A DNA stretch of 64,000 bases from a gamma proteobacterium NOR5-3 (lineage in GTDB: Bacteria; Pseudomonadota; Gammaproteobacteria; Pseudomonadales; Halieaceae): the NCBI GenBank assembly GCA_000158155.1, contig DS999405.1, positions 1,477,738 to 1,541,737 of the forward strand. The letters run 5' to 3'. The notes under the pieces were generated by a model that was not told where the DNA came from, did no database searches, and saw only the letters and a program-made list of their open reading frames with translations. The first letter of the stretch is position 1, and every line of letters begins with the position of its first letter. Both the position numbers and the translations under genes were made by a program. Below, one piece after another: positions 19,933 through 27,857 of the stretch.

Positions 19933-20144
19933 TCCCGCAACCGCGCGTGCCACACACGGGTACTCGTAGTCACTGGCTCTCTCAGAGCAAAAAGCCATAA
20001 ACCCAAGTGGCGCAAGGCCTCTTACGTGACTGGCAATCCTCTCCCCTAGCAAACCGAACCTATACCGGACCCGTTGGCGCAATGCCAAGCCGTGAATCTG
20101 CGGCACTAAAAAACCAATCAACTCAACCCAAAAAGGACAACCCA

Positions 20145-20318
20145 ATGCTTTCACTACTGCTCATCGCTGCAGTGGTCCTCGGCTTTACGTCGGGATCGCT
20201 GTGGTTCTTCTCGGCTGCTGTCAGCGCACTGGTGATGTCGATGTACCCCATCGCATCGCTGTTCGCAGGACTCGTGGCCCTCACCTATCTGGCTTACCGC
20301 CATTACGAAAGGAAATAG
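20145..20318 (+). CDS. Small membrane protein
   Basis: A 57-residue protein started at ATG 20145, which has AAAAGGA a few bases upstream. Two membrane segments fill it: LSLLLIAAVVLGFTSGSLWF and the following VSALVMSMYPIASLFAGLVA, ending in a basic RHYERK. It lies two bases ahead of the next small reading frame, so they were probably one transcription unit. Function unknown. Confidence 0.6.
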   Translation: MLSLLLIAAVVLGFTSGSLWFFSAAVSALVMSMYPIASLFAGLVALTYLAYRHYERK

Positions 20319-20320
20319 CT

Positions 20321-20488
20321 ATGGACTACCAAACCTACATCCCAGAGGCGCTGGAAATAGTATCTGCGTGGGAAGTCAGCCCAGAAGACTTCATTGTCAT
20401 GATAGTAGAGGCTGGCCTGCAGATTCAGGCCTTCGTTGAACTCAAAGTCAGCCTTGACGTAGCCAAGCAGGTTTTCGCGCAGCGTTGA
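20321..20488 (+). pseudogene. Truncated small gene fused to antisense receptor sequence
   Basis: The frame starts with a good ribosome site (AGGAAATAGCTATG) and reads MDYQTYIPEALEIVSAWEVS and then PEDF, which looks like the N-terminus of a small acidic helical protein common on mobile elements. From about 20390 onward the DNA is the antisense of the TonB-receptor gene (it encodes YYHDNE on the other strand). The C-terminal half of the small protein is therefore missing and replaced by meaningless residues. It marks a recombination joint. Confidence 0.6.
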
Positions 20489-21370
20489 CCAACCCTCGCG
20501 GAACACCTGGTCCACATAGGGCACTCCCGTCCAGACTTTGCTCAGCCCGTCGGAGTTGGGATTGGCGGCAAACTCTTCGGGCGAAAACAGGCGCTGGTAA
20601 TTGTCTTCATGGGTATCGTCATAGGAAAGATAGCCAGTGACAGTCGCGAGCCCGATGTTCGACACCACCTTACCCGCGATATGATCACGCTCGTTTTCCG
20701 CCGCGCCGTTCACCCAATCACTCGCTTCCTGGCGAGAAATACTGAACCACGCGCGGGTGTCACCGGCGAAGGATCCGGTATCGTATCTCAGGTAGTAGCG
20801 CTGAGCATCGAACTCGCCGACCACCGCCTGGGCACGGACCCGCGACTCTGCGCTAGGATCTGAGGTGACGTAATCGATCGTGCCCCCAAGCGCCTCAAGG
20901 GAGCGCGACGCTATATCTGCCGTACCCTGGGAGACCGAAACGGTTTCTATGTTCGCTGTATCAATGTAACGGTTGGCTTTGGCTCCCCCGCCGTAGTTCG
21001 AGTTACCGTTGGGTATGCCATCTACCGTGGTACCGATTTGCTGCTCCGAAAGGCTGTTCTGAAAGCCGCGGACGGATATGGTCGTTGACCAGTCATCAAA
21101 ACCGTAGGTATCACCTTCCTGAATGGAAACACCCGGCAGATTGTCGATCAGCGCATTCACGCTGGTAATCGGCGACTGCTGCGACTTCATAGCATCGGTG
21201 ACGATATTGTTGCCGTAGGCAACGCTCGCGGCTGTGACAAACACCTCTTCGAGAACCGGCTCACTTTGGGATTCATTGCTCTGAGCCTAACCCTCCAGCG
21301 CAAAAATAGACAGGGACGCTGTTGCCACAGCAGTCACCATTGTGCGGCGTGCAAAACGTTGCTTACTCAT
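20390..21370 (-). pseudogene. TonB-dependent receptor, broken at both ends
   Basis: The original start is ATG 21370 (MSKQRFARRTMVTAVATASL), a signal peptide. A TAG at 21287-21289, codon 28, interrupts it just before the mature N-terminus, which resumes in frame as AQSNESQSEPVLEEVFVTAA. The plug domain follows (DNLPGVSIQEGDTYGFDDWS, TISVRGFQ, QIGTTVDGIPNGN). The barrel breaks off after NLQASLYYHDNE at the joint with the small gene on the other strand. A complete receptor of this family has several hundred more residues. It can make neither an exported nor a complete barrel protein. Outer-membrane uptake of iron or another substrate was the ancestral job. Confidence 0.85.
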
Positions 21371-21510
21371 AGTTCTACCCTTGTGAAATCAAGTTTCCGG
21401 CCCGACTCACTGTCGGGTACCGCGACTACTCATGGAGATCGGCTGTCCAGCGGCAGTGCTATACCGCTGCATTCGACCCTGTAGACGGGGCAGTAGTAAA
21501 CGCAGAGTTG

Positions 21511-21576
21511 ATGAACGCGCCGTGACGCAAGGGTGAAGCTTTGGTGACGCTCTTATGAACGCTCTGTGACGCTATC
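21511..21576. promoter_or_regulatory. Six contiguous 11-bp repeats, PhoB/OmpR-type operator array
   Basis: Units begin at 21511, 21522, 21533, 21544, 21555 and 21566: ATGAACGCGCC, GTGACGCAAGG, GTGAAGCTTTG, GTGACGCTCTT, ATGAACGCTCT and GTGACGCTATC. Each starts RTGA and has GC nearby; the period is exactly 11 bases, one helical turn. OmpR/PhoB-family regulators bind tandem half-sites with 11-bp spacing. The array lies 140-205 bases upstream of the receptor pseudogene start and faces the nsrR 3' end. The regulator is not identified. Confidence 0.65.
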
Positions 21577-21779
21577 GATTCGCAGCGCCAGGGATAAACA
21601 CTTCGCAAATGCAGGCTTTTTTAGCTATGGGCAAATTAACCTCTCTTGATCTCAGAAATCTGCTCCCCACGCTCAAGCCACCACCCGGCTCCACTCAGCG
21701 CAAATTACCTTTGCGTGGGCTTACGCTCTTTTACAAGAGTGCTTTATAAAAGTTTGGCACTGATCGCGACGAAAAAAAA

Positions 21780-22223
21780 TCAAGCCAACTCAAGCACCGG
21801 CAAGCGGTCACGAAGGGCTCGCCCATCGCCAACAATATCTGCCAGGCTGACATCGTCCAGTTCCTTATAGAAAGCTTCGAGACCCTTGCGGAATAAGCCG
21901 GTTAGTTTGCAGGGACCGACGATGGGGCAGGTATTAGTGTGGCTGTTAAAACACTCGACGAAATCACCACTATCCTCAAGCTCACGAATTACCTTGCCAA
22001 CGAATATCCGCTCCGGCGCCATGCCGAGCTGAATGCCTCCGTTGCGCCCTCGAGACGTCGACAAATAGCCTAATTGGCCCAGATGACGGGCAGACTTTAA
22101 AAGATGGGCTTTTGAGATACCAAAGGCCGTGGCGACATCTTGAATACGCACTATTCGGCCCGGATGTATGGCGCAGTGCATCAGTATGCGCATGGAGTAG
22201 TTGGTGTAAGCGGTCAGTCTAAT
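21780..22223 (-). CDS. nsrR: Rrf2-family regulator, NsrR type, apparent AUU start
   Basis: A 147-residue winged-helix repressor with an Fe-S cluster motif. The HTH is RIQDVATAFGISKAHLLKSA and the wing is YLSTSRGRNGGIQLG. The cysteines CFNSHTNTCPIVGPC (C-x7-C-x5-C) match the NO-sensing NsrR group. The usual N-terminus (RLTAYTNYSMRILMHCAIHP) is encoded, but its first codon is ATT at 22221-22223, with GGAG eight bases upstream; the next ATG at 22193 would remove helix 1 and has no ribosome site. It is divergent from the cytochrome bd operon, a fitting target because bd oxidases resist nitric oxide. Confidence 0.85.
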   Translation of the reverse strand: MRLTAYTNYSMRILMHCAIHPGRIVRIQDVATAFGISKAHLLKSARHLGQLGYLSTSRGRNGGIQLGMAPERIFVGKVIRELEDSGDFVECFNSHTNTCPIVGPCKLTGLFRKGLEAFYKELDDVSLADIVGDGRALRDRLPVLELA

Positions 22224-22288
22224 GAGCTGTGCTCCTTTGTCCTACGCGATTGCTTGTTTGCGGTTTGTTTAGATTTTGAACCTAAACA

Positions 22289-22341
22289 ACTATATTAAAT
22301 ATTGCTTTTACCTGCAATCTCATAAATACTATATGAAATAC
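22289..22341. promoter_or_regulatory. Repeated AT-rich elements in the nsrR-cydA intergenic region
   Basis: ACTATATTAAATAT at 22289-22302 and ACTATATGAAATAC at 22328-22341 agree in 12 of 14 positions. The first contains the perfect palindrome ATATT-A-AATAT. Rrf2 proteins bind AT-rich dyads, so these could be NsrR sites controlling cydAB, or one could overlap a -10 box. Just downstream, AAGGAG precedes the GTG start of cydA. Confidence 0.4.
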
Positions 22342-22370
22342 CACTTTAAGCATGAATCAAGGAGTTTACG

Positions 22371-23777
22371 GTGCTTGAGTTTTTTGACGCTGCGATGCTT
22401 GCACGCCTGCAATTTGCGTTCACGGTTTCCTTTCACATAATTTTCCCCGCCTTCTCCATTGGTCTTGCCAGTTACCTCTTTGTACTCGAAGCGCTGTGGC
22501 TAAAAACCGACAATCCGGTGTATCTCCGTTTGTACAAGTACTGGCTAAAGATCTTTGCTGTCGGCTTTGGAATGGGCGTGGTGTCAGGGTTGGTGATGTC
22601 TTATCAGTTCGGGACCAACTGGAGCGTCTTCTCGGATAAAGCAGGCCCGGTGATTGGCCCCCTATTGGCCTACGAAGTCCTATCAGCATTTTTCCTTGAA
22701 GCCGGATTTCTTGGAATCATGCTTTTCGGCATGGACCGCGTCGGTAAAAAGCTGCATTACTTTGCTACATCGATGGTGGCCTTCGGCACCCTGCTTTCAG
22801 CCACCTGGATACTCGCCGTGAACAGCTGGATGCAAACTCCCACAGGCCATGCGGTCAACGAGTTAGGACAGTTTGTGCCCGGCAACTGGATGTCAATCAT
22901 CTTCAATCCCAGCTTTCCCTACCGACTACTCCACATGACCCTGGCCTCCTACCTCACCGTGTCTTTTGTGGTCGGTGGCGTTGGCGCCTGGCACCTGCTG
23001 CGCGATAAAAGCAACCCAGAGGCCAGAAAAATGTTTTCCATGGCGATGTGGATGGCGACGTTCGTAGCGCCCATCCAGATTTTCGCCGGCGACCTGCACG
23101 GACTTAACACGCTTGAACACCAGCCAATTAAAGTAGCGGCCATGGAAGGCCACTGGCACCGACAGACTGGCGCACCCTTCCTCCTCGCCGCCTGGCCCGA
23201 CAGTGAGAAAGAGCGAAACAGCTTCGAGATTGGCATTCCCTACGCGTCAGCAATCGTCCTGACCCATGACATTGACGGGGAAACACCGGGACTTACTGAT
23301 GTACCGGCCTCTGATCGGCCGCCAGTCGGCATGGTGTTCTGGTCCTTCCGCGTAATGATCCTCATTGGAACGCTCATGGCGCTAATCGGAATATATTCGG
23401 TGTGGCTACGCTGGAAAGGTCGACTCTACGAAACACCTTGGTTTCAAAAATCAGCTCTGTGGATGGGACCCTCAGGCTTTGTCGCGGTGCTCGCCGGCTG
23501 GGTTGTCACCGAGGTCGGAAGACAACCTTTTACTGTCTATGGCCTCCTGCGCACCAGCGAGTCTCTCGCACCCGTAGACGCCCCGGCCGTCGCCGCATCA
23601 CTCATCGCGTTCATCGTTGTGTACTTCGCCCTGTTCGGAGCCGGCACCTACTACATCATTCGCATGATGTGCCTACCGCCGGATGGCCAGGGGCCGCAGG
23701 CTGGCAAGCCACTTCGCGCCGCCGGAACAACGCCGGCTGCGTCTATGACACCCACTGAACTCGTCGGAGGCCTCTGA
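22371..23777 (+). CDS. cydA: Cytochrome bd-type quinol oxidase subunit I
   Basis: A 468-residue multi-span membrane protein that oxidises quinol and reduces oxygen to water with haems b and d. It begins FFDAAMLARLQFAFTVSFHI, with the haem-ligand His in SFHIIFPAFS. QPIKVAAMEGHW marks the quinol-binding loop, and GWVVTEVGRQPFTVYG is the conserved late segment. The Q-loop is short, as in cyanide-insensitive (CIO/CioA) forms. Start is GTG with AAGGAG upstream. It overlaps cydB by one base (TGATG). Divergent from nsrR, so probably raised when nitric oxide is present. Confidence 0.95.
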   Translation: MLEFFDAAMLARLQFAFTVSFHIIFPAFSIGLASYLFVLEALWLKTDNPVYLRLYKYWLKIFAVGFGMGVVSGLVMSYQFGTNWSVFSDKAGPVIGPLLAYEVLSAFFLEAGFLGIMLFGMDRVGKKLHYFATSMVAFGTLLSATWILAVNSWMQTPTGHAVNELGQFVPGNWMSIIFNPSFPYRLLHMTLASYLTVSFVVGGVGAWHLLRDKSNPEARKMFSMAMWMATFVAPIQIFAGDLHGLNTLEHQPIKVAAMEGHWHRQTGAPFLLAAWPDSEKERNSFEIGIPYASAIVLTHDIDGETPGLTDVPASDRPPVGMVFWSFRVMILIGTLMALIGIYSVWLRWKGRLYETPWFQKSALWMGPSGFVAVLAGWVVTEVGRQPFTVYGLLRTSESLAPVDAPAVAASLIAFIVVYFALFGAGTYYIIRMMCLPPDGQGPQAGKPLRAAGTTPAASMTPTELVGGL

Positions 23778-24787
23778 TGGACATGGACTTACCACTCATA
23801 TGGGCCGGACTGCTCTCCCTTGGCGTGTTTATTTACGTTGCCCTCGATGGCTTCGATCTGGGCGTTGGTCTGCTCTTTCCCTTTTTCGCCAAGGATGCAG
23901 ACCGAGATGTTGCCATGAACACTGTTGCACCCGTCTGGGACGGCAACGAGACCTGGTTGATTCTTGGTGGCGGAGGATTGTTTGCCGCATTTCCATTGGC
24001 CTACGCCATTGTCATGCCCGCGCTATATGCGCCTTTCACCATCATGCTCCTTGCGTTGGTGTTCCGAGGCGTTGCCTTCGAATACCGGTGGCGCGATAAG
24101 TCACACGAGCGAATCTGGGATACGAGCTTTGTGTTCGGCTCGTTCATGGCGACGTTTATGCAGGGTATCGTTCTCGGCACCTTTGTGCAGGGTATCGAAG
24201 TCGACGGTCGTGCCTATGCCGGTGGTTGGTGGGACTGGCTCACGCCCTTTACGGTAATGACCGGCGTTGCCTTGTGCTTCGGCTATTCCCTGCTCGGATC
24301 GGGCTGGCTGATACTCAAGACTGAAGGCAGCATTCGCGCCCAGGCGTATCGATTTGCAACCTTAACTGCGATGGGCACCTTTTTCTTTGTCTGCGTTGTC
24401 AGTCTGTGGACGCCGCTCCTGTCACCGGAGATTTACGCGCGCTGGTTCACGAGTCCCACTATTTACTTCGTAGCGCCCGTACCATTGTTGACCCTGGTGG
24501 TGGCAGGATTCATCGCCCGGGGCATCTATAAACAGATCGACTCCATCATTTATCCCAGCACCATCGCTCTTCTGGGACTGTGCTTTATCGGACTTGGCGT
24601 GGGACTGACACCGTACATCGTGCCGCGCGCAATAACGATACACGAGGCGGCGGCGCCCGATTCAAGCCTTATGTTTATGCTCGTCGGTGCACTCATCATG
24701 CTGCCGCTGATATTGGGCTACACCGGCTACTCGTACTGGATTTTTCGGGGCAAGGTTCGCCATGGAGATAGGGGGTACCACTCATGA
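23777..24787 (+). CDS. cydB: Cytochrome bd-type quinol oxidase subunit II
   Basis: The 336-residue partner subunit of the bd oxidase, with about eight membrane helices and no haem ligands of its own. Recognisable segments are YVALDGFDLGVGLLFPFFAK, the NTVAPVWDGNETWLILGGGG motif near residue 55, and the C-terminal SYWIFRGKV. Length is normal for the CioB form. The start overlaps the stop of cydA, and the stop overlaps the DUF2474 gene by ATGA, giving one tight operon. Confidence 0.95.
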   Translation: MDMDLPLIWAGLLSLGVFIYVALDGFDLGVGLLFPFFAKDADRDVAMNTVAPVWDGNETWLILGGGGLFAAFPLAYAIVMPALYAPFTIMLLALVFRGVAFEYRWRDKSHERIWDTSFVFGSFMATFMQGIVLGTFVQGIEVDGRAYAGGWWDWLTPFTVMTGVALCFGYSLLGSGWLILKTEGSIRAQAYRFATLTAMGTFFFVCVVSLWTPLLSPEIYARWFTSPTIYFVAPVPLLTLVVAGFIARGIYKQIDSIIYPSTIALLGLCFIGLGVGLTPYIVPRAITIHEAAAPDSSLMFMLVGALIMLPLILGYTGYSYWIFRGKVRHGDRGYHS

Positions 24788-24921
24788 AAAAAGATAGGCC
24801 GCGTAGCAACAGAGTGAACAGCTTGGGACAGCAATGGGCCTGGTTTGCGGGACTCTGGATAGCCGGCGTCCTGTGCGTTGGCAGTGTGTCTTTTGTACTG
24901 CGCTCGATTCTCTTGCCCTAA
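24784..24921 (+). CDS. DUF2474-like small bd oxidase accessory protein
   Basis: A 45-residue single-span protein, MKKDRPRSNRVNSLGQQWAW then FAGLWIAGVLCVGSVSFVLR. A basic N-terminus precedes one membrane helix. It overlaps cydB by four bases. Small one-helix proteins of the CydX or DUF2474 kind always sit here and stabilise the oxidase; the GLWIAGV pattern favours DUF2474, which goes with the cyanide-insensitive type. Name assigned from memory and position. Confidence 0.8.
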   Translation: MKKDRPRSNRVNSLGQQWAWFAGLWIAGVLCVGSVSFVLRSILLP

Positions 24922-24970
24922 CCTGCTGACACTGACTCCTACCCCGGACTGAACTTAGGATACTTCAACT

Positions 24971-25370
24971 ATGAAAAAAAATGCCATTCTCGCCGCACTT
25001 CTGGGCTTAACGATCGCCAGCGGCGCCCACGCCAGGCAAGGAGATGATCCGGTATCGCTGCAGGCTAGCAGCGCTTCGCTTGATCAGGAGCAACTTTCTG
25101 AGGGTTTTCGCGCGCTGGAGTCAAGTTGTTTCAGCTGTCATAGCCCTAACGCGACAATGGACAACCGCATCGCCCACCCATGGCGGCTATAAAAAAGCAC
25201 TACGTCGACTCGACACCAGCTTTGACGCATTTAGACGGAATCTGGCCAGCTTTGTCGACACCCGACGCGAAAACTCCAGATGCAAGGCGCATCAAAAGAT
25301 TGAATATGCCAAGCTGCCCGTGATCGGATGCATCACGCAGATCGCATACTACATCTACCATAGCTCCTGA
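24971..25370 (+). pseudogene. Small c-type cytochrome gene with frameshifts
   Basis: It starts with a normal signal peptide (MKKNAILAALLGLTIASGAH) and one haem motif, SCFSCHSPNA. After NRIA the frame slips near 25175: a single lost C would restore PPMAAIKKHYV, but as it stands it ends in HPWRL and stop. The next conserved pieces, FDAFRRNLASFVDT and QIAYYIYHSS, lie in another frame up to 25370, so there is more than one break. The ancestor was a periplasmic monohaem cytochrome of about 130 residues. Confidence 0.7.
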
Positions 25371-25932
25371 GGCTCGGGCTGTTTGACAGCACTATCAGAC
25401 GAGCACGCAGCAATCAGCGACGTGGTGGCACCACCTGAGTACAAAGACCGACTACTGCGCCATGGTAAGGAGATCGCTCTGAGCACCAAGGCCGAGCTTG
25501 GCAGCAATTTAAAGCAGGCCTGAATACCGGCGACACCGTTTCTGCCATCAATTTTGTAAGGACAATGCTGTACCGATTGGGGAACGAATGTCGCAAAAGC
25601 TTAATGCATCCGTCACTCGGGTCAGCGATCGCCCCCGCAATCCAGACAACAAGGCTGACAGCATGCAGATGCAATACATTGTCGCCGCAAAGAATGCTTT
25701 GGCGCAGGGGAAGCAACCTAAACCGCTTATGCAGCAATTAGAAGACCAGATGGTGGGCTACTACCCCATTGTCACCAATGCCATGTGTCTGCAGTGCCAC
25801 GGCTCAAATCCGGGCGACATTAGCGCTGACACGGCGGCCGCCCTGGACGCGCTATACCCCCTTGATCAAGCCCGAGGCTATGGTTTGGACGAGCTTAGAG
25901 GGATTTTTGTAGTCTCCATGGATAAAGAATAG
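25371..25932 (+). pseudogene. DUF3365-like haem protein gene with two single-base losses
   Basis: Readable pieces are EYKDRLLRHGKEIALSTKAE, then a stop after KQA where one missing C would restore KQALNTGDTVSAINF, then a missing T in a T-run before CKDNAVPIGERM. From there the frame is open to the end, with YPIVTNAMCLQCHGSNPGD and YGLDELRGIFVV, the haem-binding hallmark of this periplasmic sensor-like family. The signal peptide is also missing at the 5' end. The last 114 codons (from 25588) could still be translated. Either a decaying gene or a patch of base-calling errors. Confidence 0.7.
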
Positions 25933-26050
25933 CTTGCTTCGCAATGCAACTCAGGCTTCTTGACGACTTTATATTAGTTTATACTAATATACTTAAATAT
26001 CTGGCCGGCTACGCGCCAGCAAACCCGAATGTCTTGACGAACCACGGAGA

Positions 26051-27052
26051 ATGAATATGCGTCTTTTATCCATACCGCTATTGGGCTTGGGCGTCGGCTT
26101 GCTAATCCCCCTGTCACTCCTGGCGGCAGAGCCCATTACACCGATCGCTGCCCCCACCGACATCGACAGCAACAAGGCTGAGATTGGAAAGCAATTGTTC
26201 TTTGATCCGCGCCTTTCCAAGTCAGGGTTTCTATCATGTAACTCCTGTCACAACCTCAGCATGGGCGGCGCCGATAACCTCACCTCCTCTGTAGGTCATG
26301 GCTGGCACCAGGGCCCCATCAACTCTCCTACCGTTTTGAACTCCGCTTACAACCTGGCGCAATTCTGGGACGGCCGCGCAGCTGACCTTAAGGAACAGGC
26401 TGCAGGTCCCATCGCCAACCCGGGCGAAATGGCGCAACCACATTCCGTAGCCCTGGAGGTCATCGCCTCTATTCCTGGCTACGTCGAGAGTTTTGTCACC
26501 GCCTACGGGGATGAAGCCATCACTCTTGATCGAGTAACCGATGTCATCGCCGAGTTTGAACGAACGCTGGTCACACCTAACTCGCGCTTTGATCAGTGGC
26601 TCCAGGGCGACGCGACCGCACTGAGCAGCCAAGAACTAGAGGGCTACCAACTTTTCAAAAGCAGCGGCTGTGTTGGCTGCCACAATGGGCCGGCGGCAGG
26701 TGCGGCAATGTTCCAGAAAGTGGGACTCATAAAACCCTACACCACGGACAATCCAGCGCTGGGACGCTTTGCAGTCACTGGCAAAGAATCTGACCGCATG
26801 GTCTTTAAAGTACCGACGCTACGCAATATTGAACTGACCTACCCGTATTTCCACGACGGGAGCGTTGATACATTGGAAGAGGCCGTAAACATCATGGGTG
26901 AGATCCAGACGGGTCGCACGTTCAGTGATCTTGAAACCGGCAAAATTGTCGCATTCCTCAAGACGCTAACGGGAGAGCAACCCAACTTTCCGCTCCCTCA
27001 GCTGCCGCCGTCGACTCCCGCGACCCCACAGCCAGAGCCTTATGGGCCGTAG
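26051..27052 (+). CDS. Di-haem cytochrome c peroxidase (CcpA/MauG family)
   Basis: A 333-residue periplasmic protein with a signal peptide (MRLLSIPLLGLGVGLLIPLS). Two haem sites are present, CNSCHNLSMGG near residue 62 and CVGCHNGPAAG near residue 208, with family segments KQLFFDPRLS, NSPTVLNSAYN, FWDGRAADLKEQA and PTLRNIELTYPYFHDGS. It would reduce hydrogen peroxide with electrons from small cytochromes; the adjacent broken cytochrome genes may once have been donors. C-terminal tail is proline-rich. MauG-like enzymes share the fold, so the peroxidase role is the likeliest but not certain. Confidence 0.9.
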   Translation: MNMRLLSIPLLGLGVGLLIPLSLLAAEPITPIAAPTDIDSNKAEIGKQLFFDPRLSKSGFLSCNSCHNLSMGGADNLTSSVGHGWHQGPINSPTVLNSAYNLAQFWDGRAADLKEQAAGPIANPGEMAQPHSVALEVIASIPGYVESFVTAYGDEAITLDRVTDVIAEFERTLVTPNSRFDQWLQGDATALSSQELEGYQLFKSSGCVGCHNGPAAGAAMFQKVGLIKPYTTDNPALGRFAVTGKESDRMVFKVPTLRNIELTYPYFHDGSVDTLEEAVNIMGEIQTGRTFSDLETGKIVAFLKTLTGEQPNFPLPQLPPSTPATPQPEPYGP

Positions 27053-27070
27053 GCTATGGGAGGCGCACTC

Positions 27071-27802
27071 ATGAAAAAGTATGGGCTGATTTGCTCATTA
27101 GTCGTTGCTATGACCACCACAACCGGCTGTGGTGGTGGCTCTGCGTCATCACCCCAGGCGGTATCCGCTACCCCCGCTGCGGCTACCGAGCCAACCGTAA
27201 CGCTCGTCACTGATGCGGGCGAAACCAGTTTTGATGAAAGCGCCCTGAGCGACGCTCTCGCAGAGCTATCACTTGGCGAATTAAGCGATAGCGAGCGCGA
27301 CGGACTCCTGCTCATGCGCGAAGAAGAGAAGCTTGCCGGTGATGTTTATCGCTTTCTATACGACCTTCATCAGCTGCAAATATTTAGCAATATTGCCGGT
27401 AGCGAAGACACGCATACCGCAGCAGTCAAACAGCTTCTGGATCGCTACACGCTTGCAGACCCCGCCGAAGGTAATGCGGATGGATTATTCACCGACACTG
27501 ACCTGCAAATGCTCTACGACTCGCTCACCGCCCGGGGCACCCCCTCGCTGTTGGACGGACTCTATGTTGGCGTGCTCATAGAAGAGCTGGATATCTTTGA
27601 TCTCAGCCGCTTACTGACCGAGCTGGACAATAATCCCGACATCGCTTTGGTCTATGAGAATTTGCAAAAAGGATCCCGCAACCATCTGCGCGCTTTCTAT
27701 CGCCAGCTACTCGACAATGGGGGAAGTTACACGCCGGAGTACCTGAGTCAAAATGCGTTCGATGACATAGTTAACAGCGACGTTGAGCGCGGCCCGGGCT
27801 AA
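27071..27802 (+). CDS. DUF2202 ferritin-like lipoprotein
   Basis: A 243-residue protein started at ATG 27071 (MKKYGLICSLVVAMTTTTGC), giving a lipobox ending at the Cys of TTGCGGG. A serine/alanine-rich linker precedes the DUF2202 domain (LLLMREEEKLAGDVYRFLYD, FSNIAGSEDTHTAAVKQLLD, YVGVLIEELDIFDLSRLLTE). The glutamates and His are arranged as in rubrerythrin-like four-helix bundles that can hold di-iron. Placed behind the peroxidase, it may share a role in oxidant or metal defence; that is inference. Confidence 0.85.
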   Translation: MKKYGLICSLVVAMTTTTGCGGGSASSPQAVSATPAAATEPTVTLVTDAGETSFDESALSDALAELSLGELSDSERDGLLLMREEEKLAGDVYRFLYDLHQLQIFSNIAGSEDTHTAAVKQLLDRYTLADPAEGNADGLFTDTDLQMLYDSLTARGTPSLLDGLYVGVLIEELDIFDLSRLLTELDNNPDIALVYENLQKGSRNHLRAFYRQLLDNGGSYTPEYLSQNAFDDIVNSDVERGPG

Positions 27803-27836
27803 GGGCCCCCGCTAAGAGCCCCGGCTAAGAGCCCCG
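27798..27836 (+). repeat. Three tandem 13-bp repeats at the DUF2202 stop codon
   Basis: GCTAAGGGCCCCC is followed by two copies of GCTAAGAGCCCCG. The first copy contains the stop codon TAA of the DUF2202 gene. Probably slippage; it lies in the gap before the RND pump. Confidence 0.7.
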
Positions 27837-27857
27837 CCAAGGATAATAGTCGTACAC

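Noticed and set aside
20380-20395. AGCCCAG shared with the tRNA-Asn 3' end, possible attachment site
   Set aside because: Only seven consecutive bases match AGCCCAGCAGGCGGAG of the tRNA; too short to call a direct repeat.
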